A stretch of 64,000 bases of DNA. Origin: Eledone cirrhosa. Lineage: Eukaryota; Mollusca; Cephalopoda; Octopoda; Eledonidae. The notes beneath the pieces were generated by a model. The model ran no database searches and was not told where the DNA came from. It was given only the letters and a program-made list of their open reading frames with translations. The stretch lies in the NCBI GenBank assembly GCA_964016885.1, contig OZ024740.1, positions 8,824,450-8,888,449 on the forward strand. Reading direction: 5' to 3'. The number at the start of each line of letters is the position of its first letter. Position 1 is the stretch's first letter. Both the position numbers and the translations under genes were made by a program. Below are positions 13,220 to 25,674 of the stretch, piece by piece.

Positions 13220-16200
13220 TTGGTATATCAGTTTCGATTGGTATATCAGTTTCTTTTGGTATATCATTACCGATTGGTATATCAGTTTCGATTGGTATGT
13301 CAGTTTCTATTGGTATATCATTTTCGATTGGTATATCAGTTTCTATTGGTATATCAGCTTCGATTGGTATGTCAGTTTCTATTGGTATGTCAGTTTCTAT
13401 TGGTACGTCAATTTTGATTGGTATATCAGTTTCGATTGGTATGTCAGTTTCTATTAGTATATCAGTTTATATTTGTATGTCAGTTTCGATTGGTATATCA
13501 GTTTCTACTTGTATATCAGTTTTGATTCGTATTTTAGTTTCTATTGGTATGTCGGTTCCGATTGGTATGTTAGTCCTCGATTGGTATATCAGTTTCGATT
13601 AGTATGTCAGTTTCGATTAGTATATCAGTTTCTATTGGTATGTCAGTTCCGATTTGTATGTTAGTCCTCGATTTGTATGTCAGTTTCTATTGGTATATAA
13701 GTTTCGATTGGTATGTCAGTTTCTATTGGTATGTCAGTTTCTATTGGTATGTCAGTTTCAATTGGTATATCAGTTTCAATTGGTATGTCAGTTTTATTGG
13801 TATGTCAATTTCGATTGGTATATCAGTTTCGATTGGTATGTCAGTTTCTATTGGTATATCAGTTTTGATTGGTATGTTAGTTTCGATTGGTATATCAGTT
13901 TCGATTGGTATATCAATTTCTATGTGTATATCAGTTCCGATTGGTATATCAGTTTCGATTGGTAAGTCAGTTTTGATTAGTATGTCAGTTTCTATTGGTA
14001 TATCAGTTTCTATTGGTATATCAGTTTCTATTGGTATGTTAGTTTCTATTGGTATATCAATTTTGATTGGTATGTTAGTTTCTATTGGTATGTCAGTTTC
14101 GATTAGTATATCAGTTTCTATTTGTATGTCAGTTTCGATTTGTATGTGAGTCCTCGATTTGTATATCAGTTTCTATTGGTATATCAATTTCGATTGGTAG
14201 GTCAGTTTCTATTGGTATATCAGTTTCTATTGGCATGTCAGTTTTGATTGGTATATCAGTTTCTATTGTTATATCAGTTCCAATTGGTATATCAGTTTCG
14301 ATTAGTATATCAGTTTTTATTGGTATATCAGTCCCGATTGGTATATCAGTTTCGATTGGTATGTCAGTTTCTATTGGTATATCAGTTTTGATTGATATAT
14401 CAGTTTCGATTAGTATATCAGTTTCTATTGGTATGTCAGTTTCGATTAGTATATCAGTTTCTATTGGTATATCAGTTTCGATTGGTACGTTAGTTTCTAC
14501 TGGTATGTCAGTTTATATTTGTATGTCTGTTTTGATTGGTATGTCAGTTTCGATTGGTATGTCAGTTTTATTGGTATGTTAGTTTCGATTGGGATATCAG
14601 TTTCGATTGGTATGTCAGTTTTATTGGTATGTCAATTTCAATTGGTATATCAGTTTCGATTGGTATGTCAGTTTCTATTGGTATATCAGTTTATATTTGT
14701 ATGTCAGTTTCTATTGGTATATCAGTTTTTATTAGTATGTTAGTTTCTATTGGTATGACAGGTCCGATTGGTATGTTAGTCCGCGATTCGTACGTCAGTT
14801 TCTATTGGTATATCAATTTCGATTGGTATGTCAGTTTCTATTGCTCTGTTAGTTTCTATTGGTATATCAGCTTCTATTGGTATGTCAATTTTGATTAGTA
14901 TGTCAGTTTCTATTGGTATATCAGTTTCGATTGGTATATCAGTTTCTATTGGTATATCTGTTCCGATTGGTCTATCAGTTTCGATTGGTATGTCAGTTTC
15001 GATTAGTATATCAGTTTCTATTGGTATGTCAGTTATGATTGGTATATCAGTTTCTATTGGTATATCAGTTTCTATTGGTATATCAGTTTCTATTGGTATG
15101 TCAGTTTCTATTGGTATTTTACTTTCTATTGGTATGTTAGTCCTGGTTTTGTATGTCAGTTTCTATTGGTATATCAATTTCGATTGGTATGTCAGTTTCT
15201 ATTGGTATGTCAGTTTCTATTGGTATATCAATTTCGATTGGTATGTCAGTTTCGATTTGTATATCAGTTTCGATTCGTATGTCAGTTTCGATTGGTATGT
15301 CAGTTTCGATTGGTATGTCAGTTTCGATTGGTATATCAGTTTCTATTGGTATATCAGTTTCGATTGATATACCAGTTTCGATTAGTATGTCAGTTTCTAT
15401 TGGTATGTCAGTTTCGATTAGTATATCAGTTTCTGTTGGTATGCCAGTTTCGATTGGTATGTCAGTTTCTATTGGTATATCAGTTTCGATTGGTATATCA
15501 GTTTCGATTGGTACATCAGTTTCGATTGGTATGTCAGTTTATATTTGTATGTCAGTTTCTATTGGTATGCCACTTTCAATTGGTATATCAGTTTCGATTG
15601 GTATATCAGTTTCGATTGGTATGTCAGTCTCTATTGGTATATCAGTTTATATTTGTATGTTAGTTTCTATTGGTATGTCAGGTCCGATTGGTATGTTAGT
15701 CCGCGATTCGTACGTCAGTTTCTATTGGTATATCAATTTCGATTGGTAGGTCTGTTTCTATTGGTATATCAGTTTCTATTGGTATGTCAGTTTTGATTGG
15801 TATGTCAGTTTCTATTGGTATATCAGTTTCGATTGTTATATCAGTTTCTATTGTTACATCAGTTCCGATTGGTATATCAGTTTCGATTAGTATATCAGTT
15901 TCTATTGGTATATCAGTCCCGATTGGTATATCAGTTTCGATTGGTATGTCAGTTTCTATTGGTATATCAGTCTCGATTGATATATCAGTTTCAATTAGTA
16001 TGTCAGTTTCTAATGGTATGTCAGTTTCGATTAATATATCAGTTTCTATTGGTATATCAGTTTCGATTGGTATGTCAGTTTCTATTGGTATATCAGTTTC
16101 GATTGGTATATAAGTTGCGATTGGTATGTCAGTTTCTATTGGTATGTCAGTTTCTATTAGTATATCGATTTCGATTGGTAGGTCAGTTTCTATTGGTATG

Positions 16201-17600
16201 TCAGTTTCAATTTGTATGTCAGTTTCTATTGGTATGTCAGTTTCTATTGGTATATCTGTTTCTATTTGTATGTCAGTTTTGATTGGTATGTCAGTTTCTA
16301 TTGGTATATCAGTTTCGATTGGTAAGTTAGTTTCTATTGTTATGTCAGTTTCTATTATTATATCAGTGTCTATTGGTATGTGAGTTTAAATTGGTATATC
16401 AGTTTCTATTGGTATATCAGTTCCGATTGGTATATCAGTTTCGATTGGTATATAAGTTTCTATTGGTATATCAGTTCCGATTGGTATATCAGTTTCAATT
16501 GGTATGTCAGTTTCTATTGGTATATCAGTTTCGATTGATATATCAGTTTCGATTAGTATGTCAGTTTCTAATGGTATGTCAGTTTCGATTAGTATATCAG
16601 TTTCTATTGGTATGTCAGTTTCGATTGGTATGTCAGTTTCTATTGGTATATCAGTTTTGATTGGTATATCAGTTTTGATTGGTATATCAGTTTCGATTGG
16701 TATGTCAGTTTCGATTAGTATATCAGTTTCTATTGGTATGTCAGTTTCGATTGGTATGTTAGTCCTCTATTTGTATGTCAGTTTCTATTGGTATATCAAT
16801 TTCGATTGGTATGTCAGTTTCTATTGGTATGTCAGTTTCTATTGGTATATCAGTTCCGATTGGTATGTCAGTTTCGATTGGTATATCAGTTTCTATTGGT
16901 ATATCAGTTTCGATTGATATACCAGTTTCGATTAGTATGTCAGTTTCTATTGGTATGTCAGTTTCGATTAGTATATCAGTTTCTATTGGTATGCCAGTTT
17001 CGATTGGTTTGTCAGTTTCTATTGGTATATCAGTTTCGATTGGTATATCAGTTTCGATTGGTATATCAGTTTCGATTGGTATGTCAGTTAATATTGGTAT
17101 GTCAGTTTCTATTGGTATGTCACTTTCAATTGGTATATCAGTTTCGATTGATATGTCAGTTTCATTGGTATGTCAATTTCGATTGGTATATCAGTTTCGA
17201 TTGGTATGTCAGTCTCTATTGGTATATCAGTTTATATTTGTATGTCAGTTTCGATTAGTATGCCAGTTTCTATTGGTATATCAGTTTTTATTGGTATGTT
17301 AGTTTCTATTGGTATGTCAGTTCCGATTGGTATGTTAGTCCGCGATTCGTACGTCAGTTTCTATTGGTTTATCAATTTCGATTGGTATGTCAGTTTCTAT
17401 TGCTCTGTTAGTTTCTATTGGTATATCAGTTTCTATTGGTATGTCAATTTTGATTAGTATGTCAGTTTCTATTGGTATATCAGTTTCGATTGGTATATCA
17501 GTTTCTATTGGTATATCTGTTCCGATTGGTCTATCAGTTTCGATTGGTATGTCAGTTTCGATTAGTATATCAGTTTCTATTGGTATGTCAGTTATGATTG
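13220..17600 (+). repeat. Higher-order repeat copy 2 (about 4.4 kb)
   Basis: This is the tandem partner of the block at 8590-13219; the junction is recognisable at about 13220, where the unit string restarts (SFG/LPIG in translation, from TTTCTTTTGG and TCATTACCGATTGG). It is itself matched downstream: 13860-14490 at offset 5278 and 14520-18256 at offset 5224. The 54-bp difference equals three units. Confidence 0.83.
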
Positions 17601-19139
17601 GTATGTCAGTTTCTATTGGTATATCAGTTTCTATTGGTATATCAGTTTCTATTGGTATGTCAGTTTCTATTGGTATGTCACTTTCTATTGGTATGTTAGT
17701 CCTCGTTTTGTATGTCAGTTTCTATTGGTATATCAATTTCGATTGGTATGTCAGTTTCTATTGGTATGTCAGTTTCTATTGGTATATCAATTTCGATTGG
17801 TATGTCAGTTTCGATTTGTATATCAGTTTCGATTCGTATGTCAGTTTCGATTGGTATGTCAGTTTCGATTTTTATGTCAGTTTCGATTGGTATATCAGTT
17901 TCAATTAGTATGTCAGTATCTATTGGTATGTCGGTTTCCATTGGTATATCAGTTTCAATTGGTATGTCAGTTTCTATTGGTATATCAGTTTCTATTGGTA
18001 TGTCAGTTTTGATAGGTATGTCAGTTTCTATTGGTATATCAGTTTTGATTGGTATATCAATTTCTATCGGTATATCAGTTCCGATTGGTATGTCAGTTTC
18101 GATTAGTATATCAATTTCTATTGGTATATCAGTTTCGATTGATATACCAGTTTCGATTAGTATGTCAGTTTCTATTGGTATGTCAGTTTCGATTAGTATA
18201 TCAGTTTCTATTGGTATGCCAGTTTCGATTTGTATGTCAGTTTCTATTGGTATATCAGTTTCGATTGGTATATCAGTTTCGATTGGTATATCAGTTTCGA
18301 TTGGTATGTCAGTTTTATTGGTATGTCAATTTCGATTGGTATATCAGTTTCGATTGGTATGTCAGTCTCTATTGGTATATCAGTTTATATTTGTATGTCA
18401 GTTTCGATTGGTATGTCAGTTTCTATTGGTATACCAGTTTTGATTGGTATGTTAGTTTCTATTGGTATGTCAGTTCCGATTGGTATGTTAGTCCTCGATT
18501 CGTGTGTCAGTTTCTATTGGTATATCAATTTCGATTGGTAGGTCAGTTTCTATTGGTATATCAGTTTCTATTGGTATGTCAGTTTTGATTGGTATGTCAG
18601 TTTCTATTGGTATGTCAGTTTCTATTGGTATATCAGTTTCGATTGTTATATCAGTTTCTATTGTTACATCAGTTCCGATTGGTATATCAGTTTCGATTAG
18701 TATATCAGTTTCTATTGGTATATCAGTCCCGATTGGTATATCAGTTTCGATTGGTATGTCAGTTTCTATTGGTATATCAGTCTCGATTGATATATCAGTT
18801 TCAATTAGTATGTCAGTTTCTATTGGTATGTCAGTTTCGATTAGTATATCAGTTGCTATTGGTATATCAGTTTCGATTGGTATGTCAGTTTCTATTGGTA
18901 TATCAGTTTCGATTGGTATATCAGTTTCGATTGGTATATAAGCTGCGATTGGTATGTTAGTTTCTATTGGTATGTCAGTTTCTATTGGTATATCGATTTC
19001 GATTGGTAGGTCAGTTTCTATTGGTATGTCAGTTTCAATTTGTATGTCAGTTTCTATTGGTATGTCAGTTTCTATTGATATATCAGTTTCGATTGGTATG
19101 TCAGTTTCGATTGGTTTGTCAGTTTCTATTGGTATATCA

Positions 19140-22100
19140 GTTTTGATTGGTATGTTAGTTTCGATTGGTATATCAGTTTCGATTGGTATATCAATTTCTA
19201 TGTGTATATCAGTTCCGATTGGTATATCAGTTTCGATTGGTAAGTCAGTTTTGATTAGTATGTCAGTTTCTATTGGTATATCAGTTTCTATTGGTATATC
19301 AGTTTCTATTGGTATGTTAGTTTCTATTGGTATATCAATTTTGATTGGTATGTTAGTTTCTATTGGTATGTCAGTTTCGATTAGTATATCAGTTTCTATT
19401 TGTATGTCAGTTTCGATTTGTATGTGAGTCCTCGATTTGTATATCAGTTTCTATTGGTATATCAATTTCGATTGGTAGGTCAGTTTCTATTGGTATATCA
19501 GTTTCTATTGGCATGTCAGTTTTGATTGGTATATCAGTTTCTATTGTTATATCAGTTCCAATTGGTATATCAGTTTCGATTAGTATATCAGTTTTTATTG
19601 GTATATCAGTCCCGATTGGTATATCAGTTTCGATTGGTATGTCAGTTTCTATTGGTATATCAGTTTTGATTGATATATCAGTTTCGATTAGTATATCAGT
19701 TACTATTGGTATGTCAGTTTCGATTAGTATATCAGTTTCTATTGGTATATCAGTTTTGATTGGTATGTCAGTTTCGATTGGTATGTCAGTTTTATTGGTA
19801 TGTTAGTTTCGATTGGGATATCAGTTTCGATTGGTATGTCAGTTTTATTGGTATGTCAATTTCAATTGGTATATCAGTTTCGATTGGTATGTCAGTTTCT
19901 ATTGGTATATCAGTTTATATTTGTATGTCAGTTTCTATTGGTATATCAGTTTTTATTAGTATGTTAGTTTCTATTGGTATGACAGGTCCGATTGGTATGT
20001 TAGTCCGCGATTCGTACGTCAGTTTCTATTGGTATATCAATTTCGATTGGTATGTCAGTTTCTATTGCTCTGTTAGTTTCTATTGGTATATCAGTTTCTA
20101 TTGGTATGTCAATTTTGATTAGTATGTCAGTTTCTATTGGTATATCAGTTTCGATTGGTATATCAGTTTCTATTGGTATATCTGTTCCGATTGGTCTATC
20201 AGTTTCGATTGGTATGTCAGTTTCGATTAGTATATCAGTTTCTATTGGTATGTCAGTTATGATTGGTATATCAGTTTCTATTGGTATATCAGTTTCTATT
20301 GGTATATCAGTTTCTATTGGTATGTCAGTTTCTATTGGTATTTTACTTTCTATTGGTATGTTAGTCGTGGTTTTGTATGTCAGTTTCTATTGGTATATCA
20401 ATTTCGATTGGTATGTCAGTTTCTATTGGTATGTCAGTTTCTATTGGTATATCAATTTCGATTGGTATGTCAGTTTCGATTTGTATATCAGTTTCGATTC
20501 GTATGTCAGTTTCGATTGGTATGTCAGTTTCGATTGGTATGTCAGTTTCGATTGGTATATCAGTTTCTATTGGTATATCAGTTTCGATTGATATACCAGT
20601 TTCGATTAGTATGTCAGTTTCTATTGGTATGTCAGTTTCGATTAGTATATCAGTTTCTGTTGGTATGCCAGTTTCGATTGGTATGTCAGTTTCTATTGGT
20701 ATATCAGTTTCGATTGGTATATCAGTTTCGATTGGTACATCAGTTTCGATTGGTATGTCAGTTTATATTTGTATGTCAGTTTCTATTGGTATGCCACTTT
20801 CAATTGGTATATCAGTTTCGATTGGTATATCAGTTTCGATTGGTATGTCAGTCTCTATTGGTATATCAGTTTATATTTGTATGTTAGTTTCTATTGGTAT
20901 GTCAGGTCCGATTGGTATGTTAGTCCGCGATTCGTACGTCAGTTTCTATTGGTATATCAATTTCGATTGGTAGGTCTGTTTCTATTGGTATATCAGTTTC
21001 TATTGGTATGTCAGTTTTGATTGGTATGTCAGTTTCTATTGGTATATCAGTTTCGATTGTTATATCAGTTTCTATTGTTACATCAGTTCCGATTGGTATA
21101 TCAGTTTCGATTAGTATATCAGTTTCTATTGGTATATCAGTCCCGATTGGTATATCAGTTTCGATTGGTATGTCAGTTTCTATTGGTATATCAGTCTCGA
21201 TTGATATATCAGTTTCAATTAGTATGTCAGTTTCTAATGGTATGTCAGTTTCGATTAATATATCAGTTTCTATTGGTATATCAGTTTCGATTGGTATGTC
21301 AGTTTCCATTGGTATATCAGTTTCGATTGGTATATAAGTTGCGATTGGTATGTCAGTTTCTATTGGTATGTCAGTTTCTATTAGTATATCGATTTCGATT
21401 GGTAGGTCAGTTTCTATTGGTATGTCAGTTTCAATTTGTATGTCAGTTTCTATTGGTATGTCAGTTTCTATTGGTATATCTGTTTCTATTTGTATGTCAG
21501 TTTTGATTGGTATGTCAGTTTCTATTGGTATATCAGTTTCGATTGGTAAGTTAGTTTCTATTGTTATGTCAGTTTCTATTATTATATCAGTGTCTATTGG
21601 TATGTGAGTTTAAATTGGTATATCAGTTTCTATTGGTATATCAGTTCCGATTGGTATATCAGTTTCGATTGGTATATAAGTTTCTATTGGTATATCAGTT
21701 CCGATTGGTATATCAGTTTCAATTGGTATGTCAGTTTCTATTGGTATATCAGTTTCGATTGATATATCAGTTTCGATTAGTATGTCAGTTTCTAATGGTA
21801 TGTCAGTTTCGATTAGTATATCAGTTTCTATTGGTATGTCAGTTTCGATTGGTATGTCAGTTTCTATTGGTATATCAGTTTTGATTGGTATATCAGTTTT
21901 GATTGGTATATCAGTTTCGATTGGTATGTCAGTTTCGATTAGTATATCAGTTTCTATTGGTATGTCAGTTTCGATTGGTATGTTAGTCCTCTATTTGTAT
22001 GTCAGTTTCTATTGGTATATCAATTTCGATTGGTATGTCAGTTTCTATTGGTATGTCAGTTTCTATTGGTATATCAGTTCCGATTGGTATGTCAGTTTCG

Positions 22101-23479
22101 ATTGGTATATCAGTTTCTATTGGTATATCAGTTTCGATTGATATACCAGTTTCGATTAGTATGTCAGTTTCTATTGGTATGTCAGTTTCGATTAGTATAT
22201 CAGTTTCTATTGGTATGCCAGTTTCGATTGGTTTGTCAGTTTCTATTGGTATATCAGTTTCGATTGGTATATCAGTTTCGATTGGTATATCAGTTTCGAT
22301 TGGTATGTCAGTTAATATTGGTATGTCAGTTTCTATTGGTATGTCACTTTCAATTGGTATATCAGTTTCGATTGATATGTCAGTTTCATTGGTATGTCAA
22401 TTTCGATTGGTATATCAGTTTCGATTGGTATGTCAGTCTCTATTGGTATATCAGTTTATATTTGTATGTCAGTTTCGATTAGTATGCCAGTTTCTATTGG
22501 TATATCAGTTTTTATTGGTATGTTAGTTTCTATTGGTATGTCAGTTCCGATTGGTATGTTAGTCCGCGATTCGTACGTCAGTTTCTATTGGTTTATCAAT
22601 TTCGATTGGTATGTCAGTTTCTATTGCTCTGTTAGTTTCTATTGGTATATCAGTTTCTATTGGTATGTCAATTTTGATTAGTATGTCAGTTTCTATTGGT
22701 ATATCAGTTTCGATTGGTATATCAGTTTCTATTGGTATATCTGTTCCGATTGGTCTATCAGTTTCGATTGGTATGTCAGTTTCGATTAGTATATCAGTTT
22801 CTATTGGTATGTCAGTTATGATTGGTATGTCAGTTTCTATTGGTATATCAGTTTCTATTGGTATATCAGTTTCTATTGGTATGTCAGTTTCTATTGGTAT
22901 GTCACTTTCTATTGGTATGTTAGTCCTCGTTTTGTATGTCAGTTTCTATTGGTATATCAATTTCGATTGGTATGTCAGTTTCTATTGGTATGTCAGTTTC
23001 TATTGGTATATCAATTTCGATTGGTATGTCAGTTTCGATTTGTATATCAGTTTCGATTCGTATGTCAGTTTCGATTGGTATGTCAGTTTCGATTTGTATG
23101 TCAGTTTCGATTGGTATATCAGTTTCAATTAGTATGTCAGTATCTATTGGTATGTCGGTTTCCATTGGTATATCAGTTTCAATTGGTATGTCAGTTTCTA
23201 TTGGTATATCAGTTTCTATTGGTATGTCAGTTTTGATAGGTATGTCAGTTTCTATTGGTATATCAGTTTTGATTGGTATATCAATTTCTATCGGTATATC
23301 AGTTCCGATTGGTATGTCAGTTTCGATTAGTATATCAATTTCTATTGGTATATCAGTTTCGATTGATATACCAGTTTCGATTAGTATGTCAGTTTCTATT
23401 GGTATGTCAGTTTCGATTAGTATATCAGTTTCTATTGGTATGCCAGTTTCGATTTGTATGTCAGTTTCTATTGGTATAT
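19140..23479 (+). repeat. Higher-order repeat copy 3, split by the CR1/L2-like LINE
   Basis: It reproduces the unit order of about 13862-18256 and continues after the LINE at 28730 to about 29600, which matches 18256-19130 (offset 10474 = 5224 + 5250). The 5250 bp is exactly LINE plus target duplication. Confidence 0.85.
23475..23479 (+). repeat. Target site duplication, left (TATAT)
   Basis: Satellite sequence GGTATAT ends here. The same TATAT precedes CAG on the right side at 28725-28729. The uninterrupted paralogue at about 18250 reads GGTATATCAG once. Confidence 0.85.
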
Positions 23480-24244
23480 AGAACAAAATATAATATTTTC
23501 ACCAAAAACTGCCCTTTAAACACATGTCAGATGGATTACAATATTCATTATCACAATTACTTTCACTGTTCCCTGACAACTAGTACCAGTTTCAAGATAG
23601 AATTATCTTAACGAAGTATATATAATTTGACTTGATTTTCGCCAACAAACCACGTGTGGACATGGACGGGGAAAAAAGGAAAAAAAAACAAAACAAATCA
23701 CTACGTCCCTTAAGGATCGCAGTAAGTACTCCACAAAACATATAAACAACAATATACACACAGATTTATATACAGATACATACCATATGCATATACACAC
23801 ACGTGAAAAGAAACCACACTATTTCGTGTGAGACACTATACCGGCCAATTTTACCAATTTACATTGGTAAAATATTTCTTAACATTGACCTCGCTTCTAA
23901 CCCACATACACCTTTTAATTATATATATATATACTAGCAGCTGAAAGTTAATAATTTGGAAAAAAAAATATTACTGAAAGTTTACTATAAAGAAGCAGTA
24001 TCAGGGGAAAAAAACCCCCAAAAAAACCTTATTTCGCTGTTAATAAACAACTGCCTTCTACAGTACGTTTCATTTAACTTACGCAGCATATTTATTTGTT
24101 TACATGTAATGTAATTCAGACTCTTCTACACACACACAACATTTAGGAAAACGGAAACAAAATACACAAAAAAACAGACATTTTATTTCTATCGTAATCA
24201 AGTGCGCTAAACCTATATTGCTTACATTCTGTGTTTTTCTACGG
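23480..24244 (+). other. 5' UTR of the CR1/L2-like LINE, with a hairpin
   Basis: AT-rich, non-coding, with short A-runs and an (AT)n run near 23920-23931. A perfect 11-bp inverted repeat, ATTTTACCAAT (23848-23858) and ATTGGTAAAAT (23863-23873), has a 4-nt spacer. An internal promoter would be expected in this interval for an autonomous LINE, but I cannot point to a defined promoter motif. Confidence 0.7.
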
Positions 24245-25618
24245 ATGGGTAGAAATAACAAAATTGCCATGGTGATATCCATCGATGAAATATGCGACAA
24301 AACCGGCCGATGTCCCAAGATAGAACATTGCCCAGAAAACCACATCTGCCATATCTGTGCGGAACCCGAAAACTCGTTCCGTAATCGCTGGGTCGAATGT
24401 GGAACCTGTCGCATCTCTGTCTGCCTTCAATGCGCCACAGGCTTCCGGAGGATCCCAGGCCAAAAAAAGAGACACCATAATGCTATGATGGATGGAATAT
24501 GGGAGATGGTCCAGCTAAAATCCTGGTCCTTTCAGTGTCTGGCCTGTGTGCCTGCCTCCACGAATGTTATTAATGTTATTGAAAAACAACAACAACAACA
24601 AAAACCAATGACTGTGTCTTCCTCTACCACTGTTACTGAACAACGGCAAAAACCTATGACACTGGCTTCTACTGTTATTCCTGTGGGAGAACATCAGAAA
24701 CAACAACAACCCATGTCTTCCACTCCCAGTACATCTCGACACCAACAACTGGTGACTGTGTCTTCCCCTACCATTCCCGTGGAGGAACATCATCATCACC
24801 AACAACAACAACAGCAACAACCTGCGACTGTGTCCTCCCCTGCCATTCCCGTGGAGGAACATCATCATCACCAACAACAACAACAACAGCAACAACCTGC
24901 GACTGTGTCCTCCCCTGCCATTCCCGTGGAGGAACATCATCACCAACAACGACAGCAGCAGCAGCAACAACAACAACAACAACAACCGACCAGTACAGAT
25001 TTTGCGGAACTGCAACTAATGATTTCTGCTCTAAGAAGGGAAGTTGCAGGAATAGAGGCAAGCATTCGGGTAGGACCCCACAATGAGGGGTCTTATCGGA
25101 ATGCCTTGCTAAAGAATCTCCCTGTACCTCTTGCTGGAAAGACTGAAAAGACTGCGGAATCTGCTACCCATGAAGTGATTGCCATTGGGGTACCAGAGGA
25201 CAAGGCCGATCTTCAGGCATTTGCTGCCAGCTCGGCCAAAGACCTAGGCTGTGTTCCCCCAAAGGGTGCCCTCCGCCTTGGTCGACCTGGTCCAAAACCC
25301 AGACTCATCAGGCTGTCTTTCTCGGACCCCGCAGAGGCAACCTCATATCATCTGGCCTCTGCTAAAGCTGGGCGTGAAAATCGGATTACCTTCCGAACAC
25401 GCCCAGGCCTACCACCCCATGTACGTCAAAAACTACGTGCTGCAGCCTCCTTGAATCGGAACTCAGCACAAGATGAAAGTTTCAGTCTGCGTGATGATGG
25501 GCAGATCTGGAGGTTTGTCAAGGCGGGTGAAACGTGGAAGAGAGATACCAGCTGGTCTGAGTGTGATCTACCCACAATAACTGGCAATGTAAAAACTGCT
25601 ACAACTCTGGGAAACTAA
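24245..25618 (+). CDS. LINE ORF1 protein: PHD-like zinc finger, Gln/His-rich linker, conserved C-terminal domain
   Basis: The ORF encodes 457 residues from the ATG at 24245; a longer frame would need a TTG at 24218. ORF1 proteins of CR1/L2-type LINEs bind element RNA and act as chaperones. Residues 35-101 carry eight cysteines spaced C-x2-C-x13-C-x2-C-x4-C-x2-C-x34-C-x2-C (C35, C38, C52, C55, C60, C63, C98, C101), PHD-like. Residues of about 105-255 are low-complexity Gln/His with three tandem copies of a VSSPAIPVEEHHH-type repeat. About 258-285 (LMISALRREVAGIEASIRV) could form a short coiled coil. About 300-457 is a compact basic domain (LGRPGPKPRLIRLSFSD) resembling C-terminal ORF1 regions of invertebrate LINEs. 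The frame is intact. It ends 56 nt before the first start-like codon of ORF2, although the ORF2 frame itself opens before this stop. Confidence 0.85.
   Translation: MGRNNKIAMVISIDEICDKTGRCPKIEHCPENHICHICAEPENSFRNRWVECGTCRISVCLQCATGFRRIPGQKKRHHNAMMDGIWEMVQLKSWSFQCLACVPASTNVINVIEKQQQQQKPMTVSSSTTVTEQRQKPMTLASTVIPVGEHQKQQQPMSSTPSTSRHQQLVTVSSPTIPVEEHHHHQQQQQQQPATVSSPAIPVEEHHHHQQQQQQQQPATVSSPAIPVEEHHHQQRQQQQQQQQQQQPTSTDFAELQLMISALRREVAGIEASIRVGPHNEGSYRNALLKNLPVPLAGKTEKTAESATHEVIAIGVPEDKADLQAFAASSAKDLGCVPPKGALRLGRPGPKPRLIRLSFSDPAEATSYHLASAKAGRENRITFRTRPGLPPHVRQKLRAAASLNRNSAQDESFSLRDDGQIWRFVKAGETWKRDTSWSECDLPTITGNVKTATTLGN
24752..24990 (+). repeat. In-frame minisatellite in ORF1 (72-75 bp unit, three copies)
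   Basis: Units start at 24752 (72 bp), 24824 (75 bp) and 24899 (partial, running into a CAA/CAG tract). Each encodes TVSS-P-x-IPVEEHH plus a Gln run. Length changes are in multiples of three and keep the frame. Confidence 0.88.
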
Positions 25619-25674
25619 ACCAGAACAACCTGCCACCCTCTACACACCATCATAGACTGCGAGCAGGGTACAAA

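Larger units (their letters stand above)
3561..23479 (+). repeat. 18-bp minisatellite array, first segment (about 19.9 kb)
   Basis: The segment is built of head-to-tail 18-bp units with consensus TCAGTTTCKATTGGTATR. Two positions vary at high frequency (K = T or G; R = A or G). Minor variants recur: TTCCGATT, TTTTGATT, TTTCAATT, GATTAGTAT, GATTTGTAT, ATTGTTAT. Recurrent off-length units (for example a 17-bp TCAGTTTTATTGGTATG) shift the translation frame. The plus strand is rich in T and G. The unit has no stop codon in any plus frame and in one minus frame, which explains the many long but meaningless open frames. A fixed landmark, GAGTTTAAATTGG preceded by TTATTATATCAG, recurs at 5214, 11986, 16382 and 21606; a first copy of the 13-mer is at 3575. 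The segment is interrupted only at 5463-5530. Confidence 0.97.

Noticed and set aside
3561..23479. CRISPR-like array
   Set aside because: Units are contiguous with no spacers, and the surrounding LINEs are eukaryotic.
23602..24240. A host gene in the AT-rich stretch before ORF1
   Set aside because: It falls between the exact satellite junction at 23480 and ORF1, so it is the LINE 5' UTR; its short frames have no recognisable motif.
24515..25015. Minus-strand Leu/Val-rich open frame
   Set aside because: It is the antisense shadow of the CAA/CAT-rich Gln/His tract of LINE ORF1.
25591..25597. Canonical -1 frameshift heptamer in the ORF1/ORF2 overlap
   Set aside because: The A5 run is in the wrong codon phase (codons GTA AAA ACT), so it does not fit X-XXY-YYZ; the mechanism is left open.
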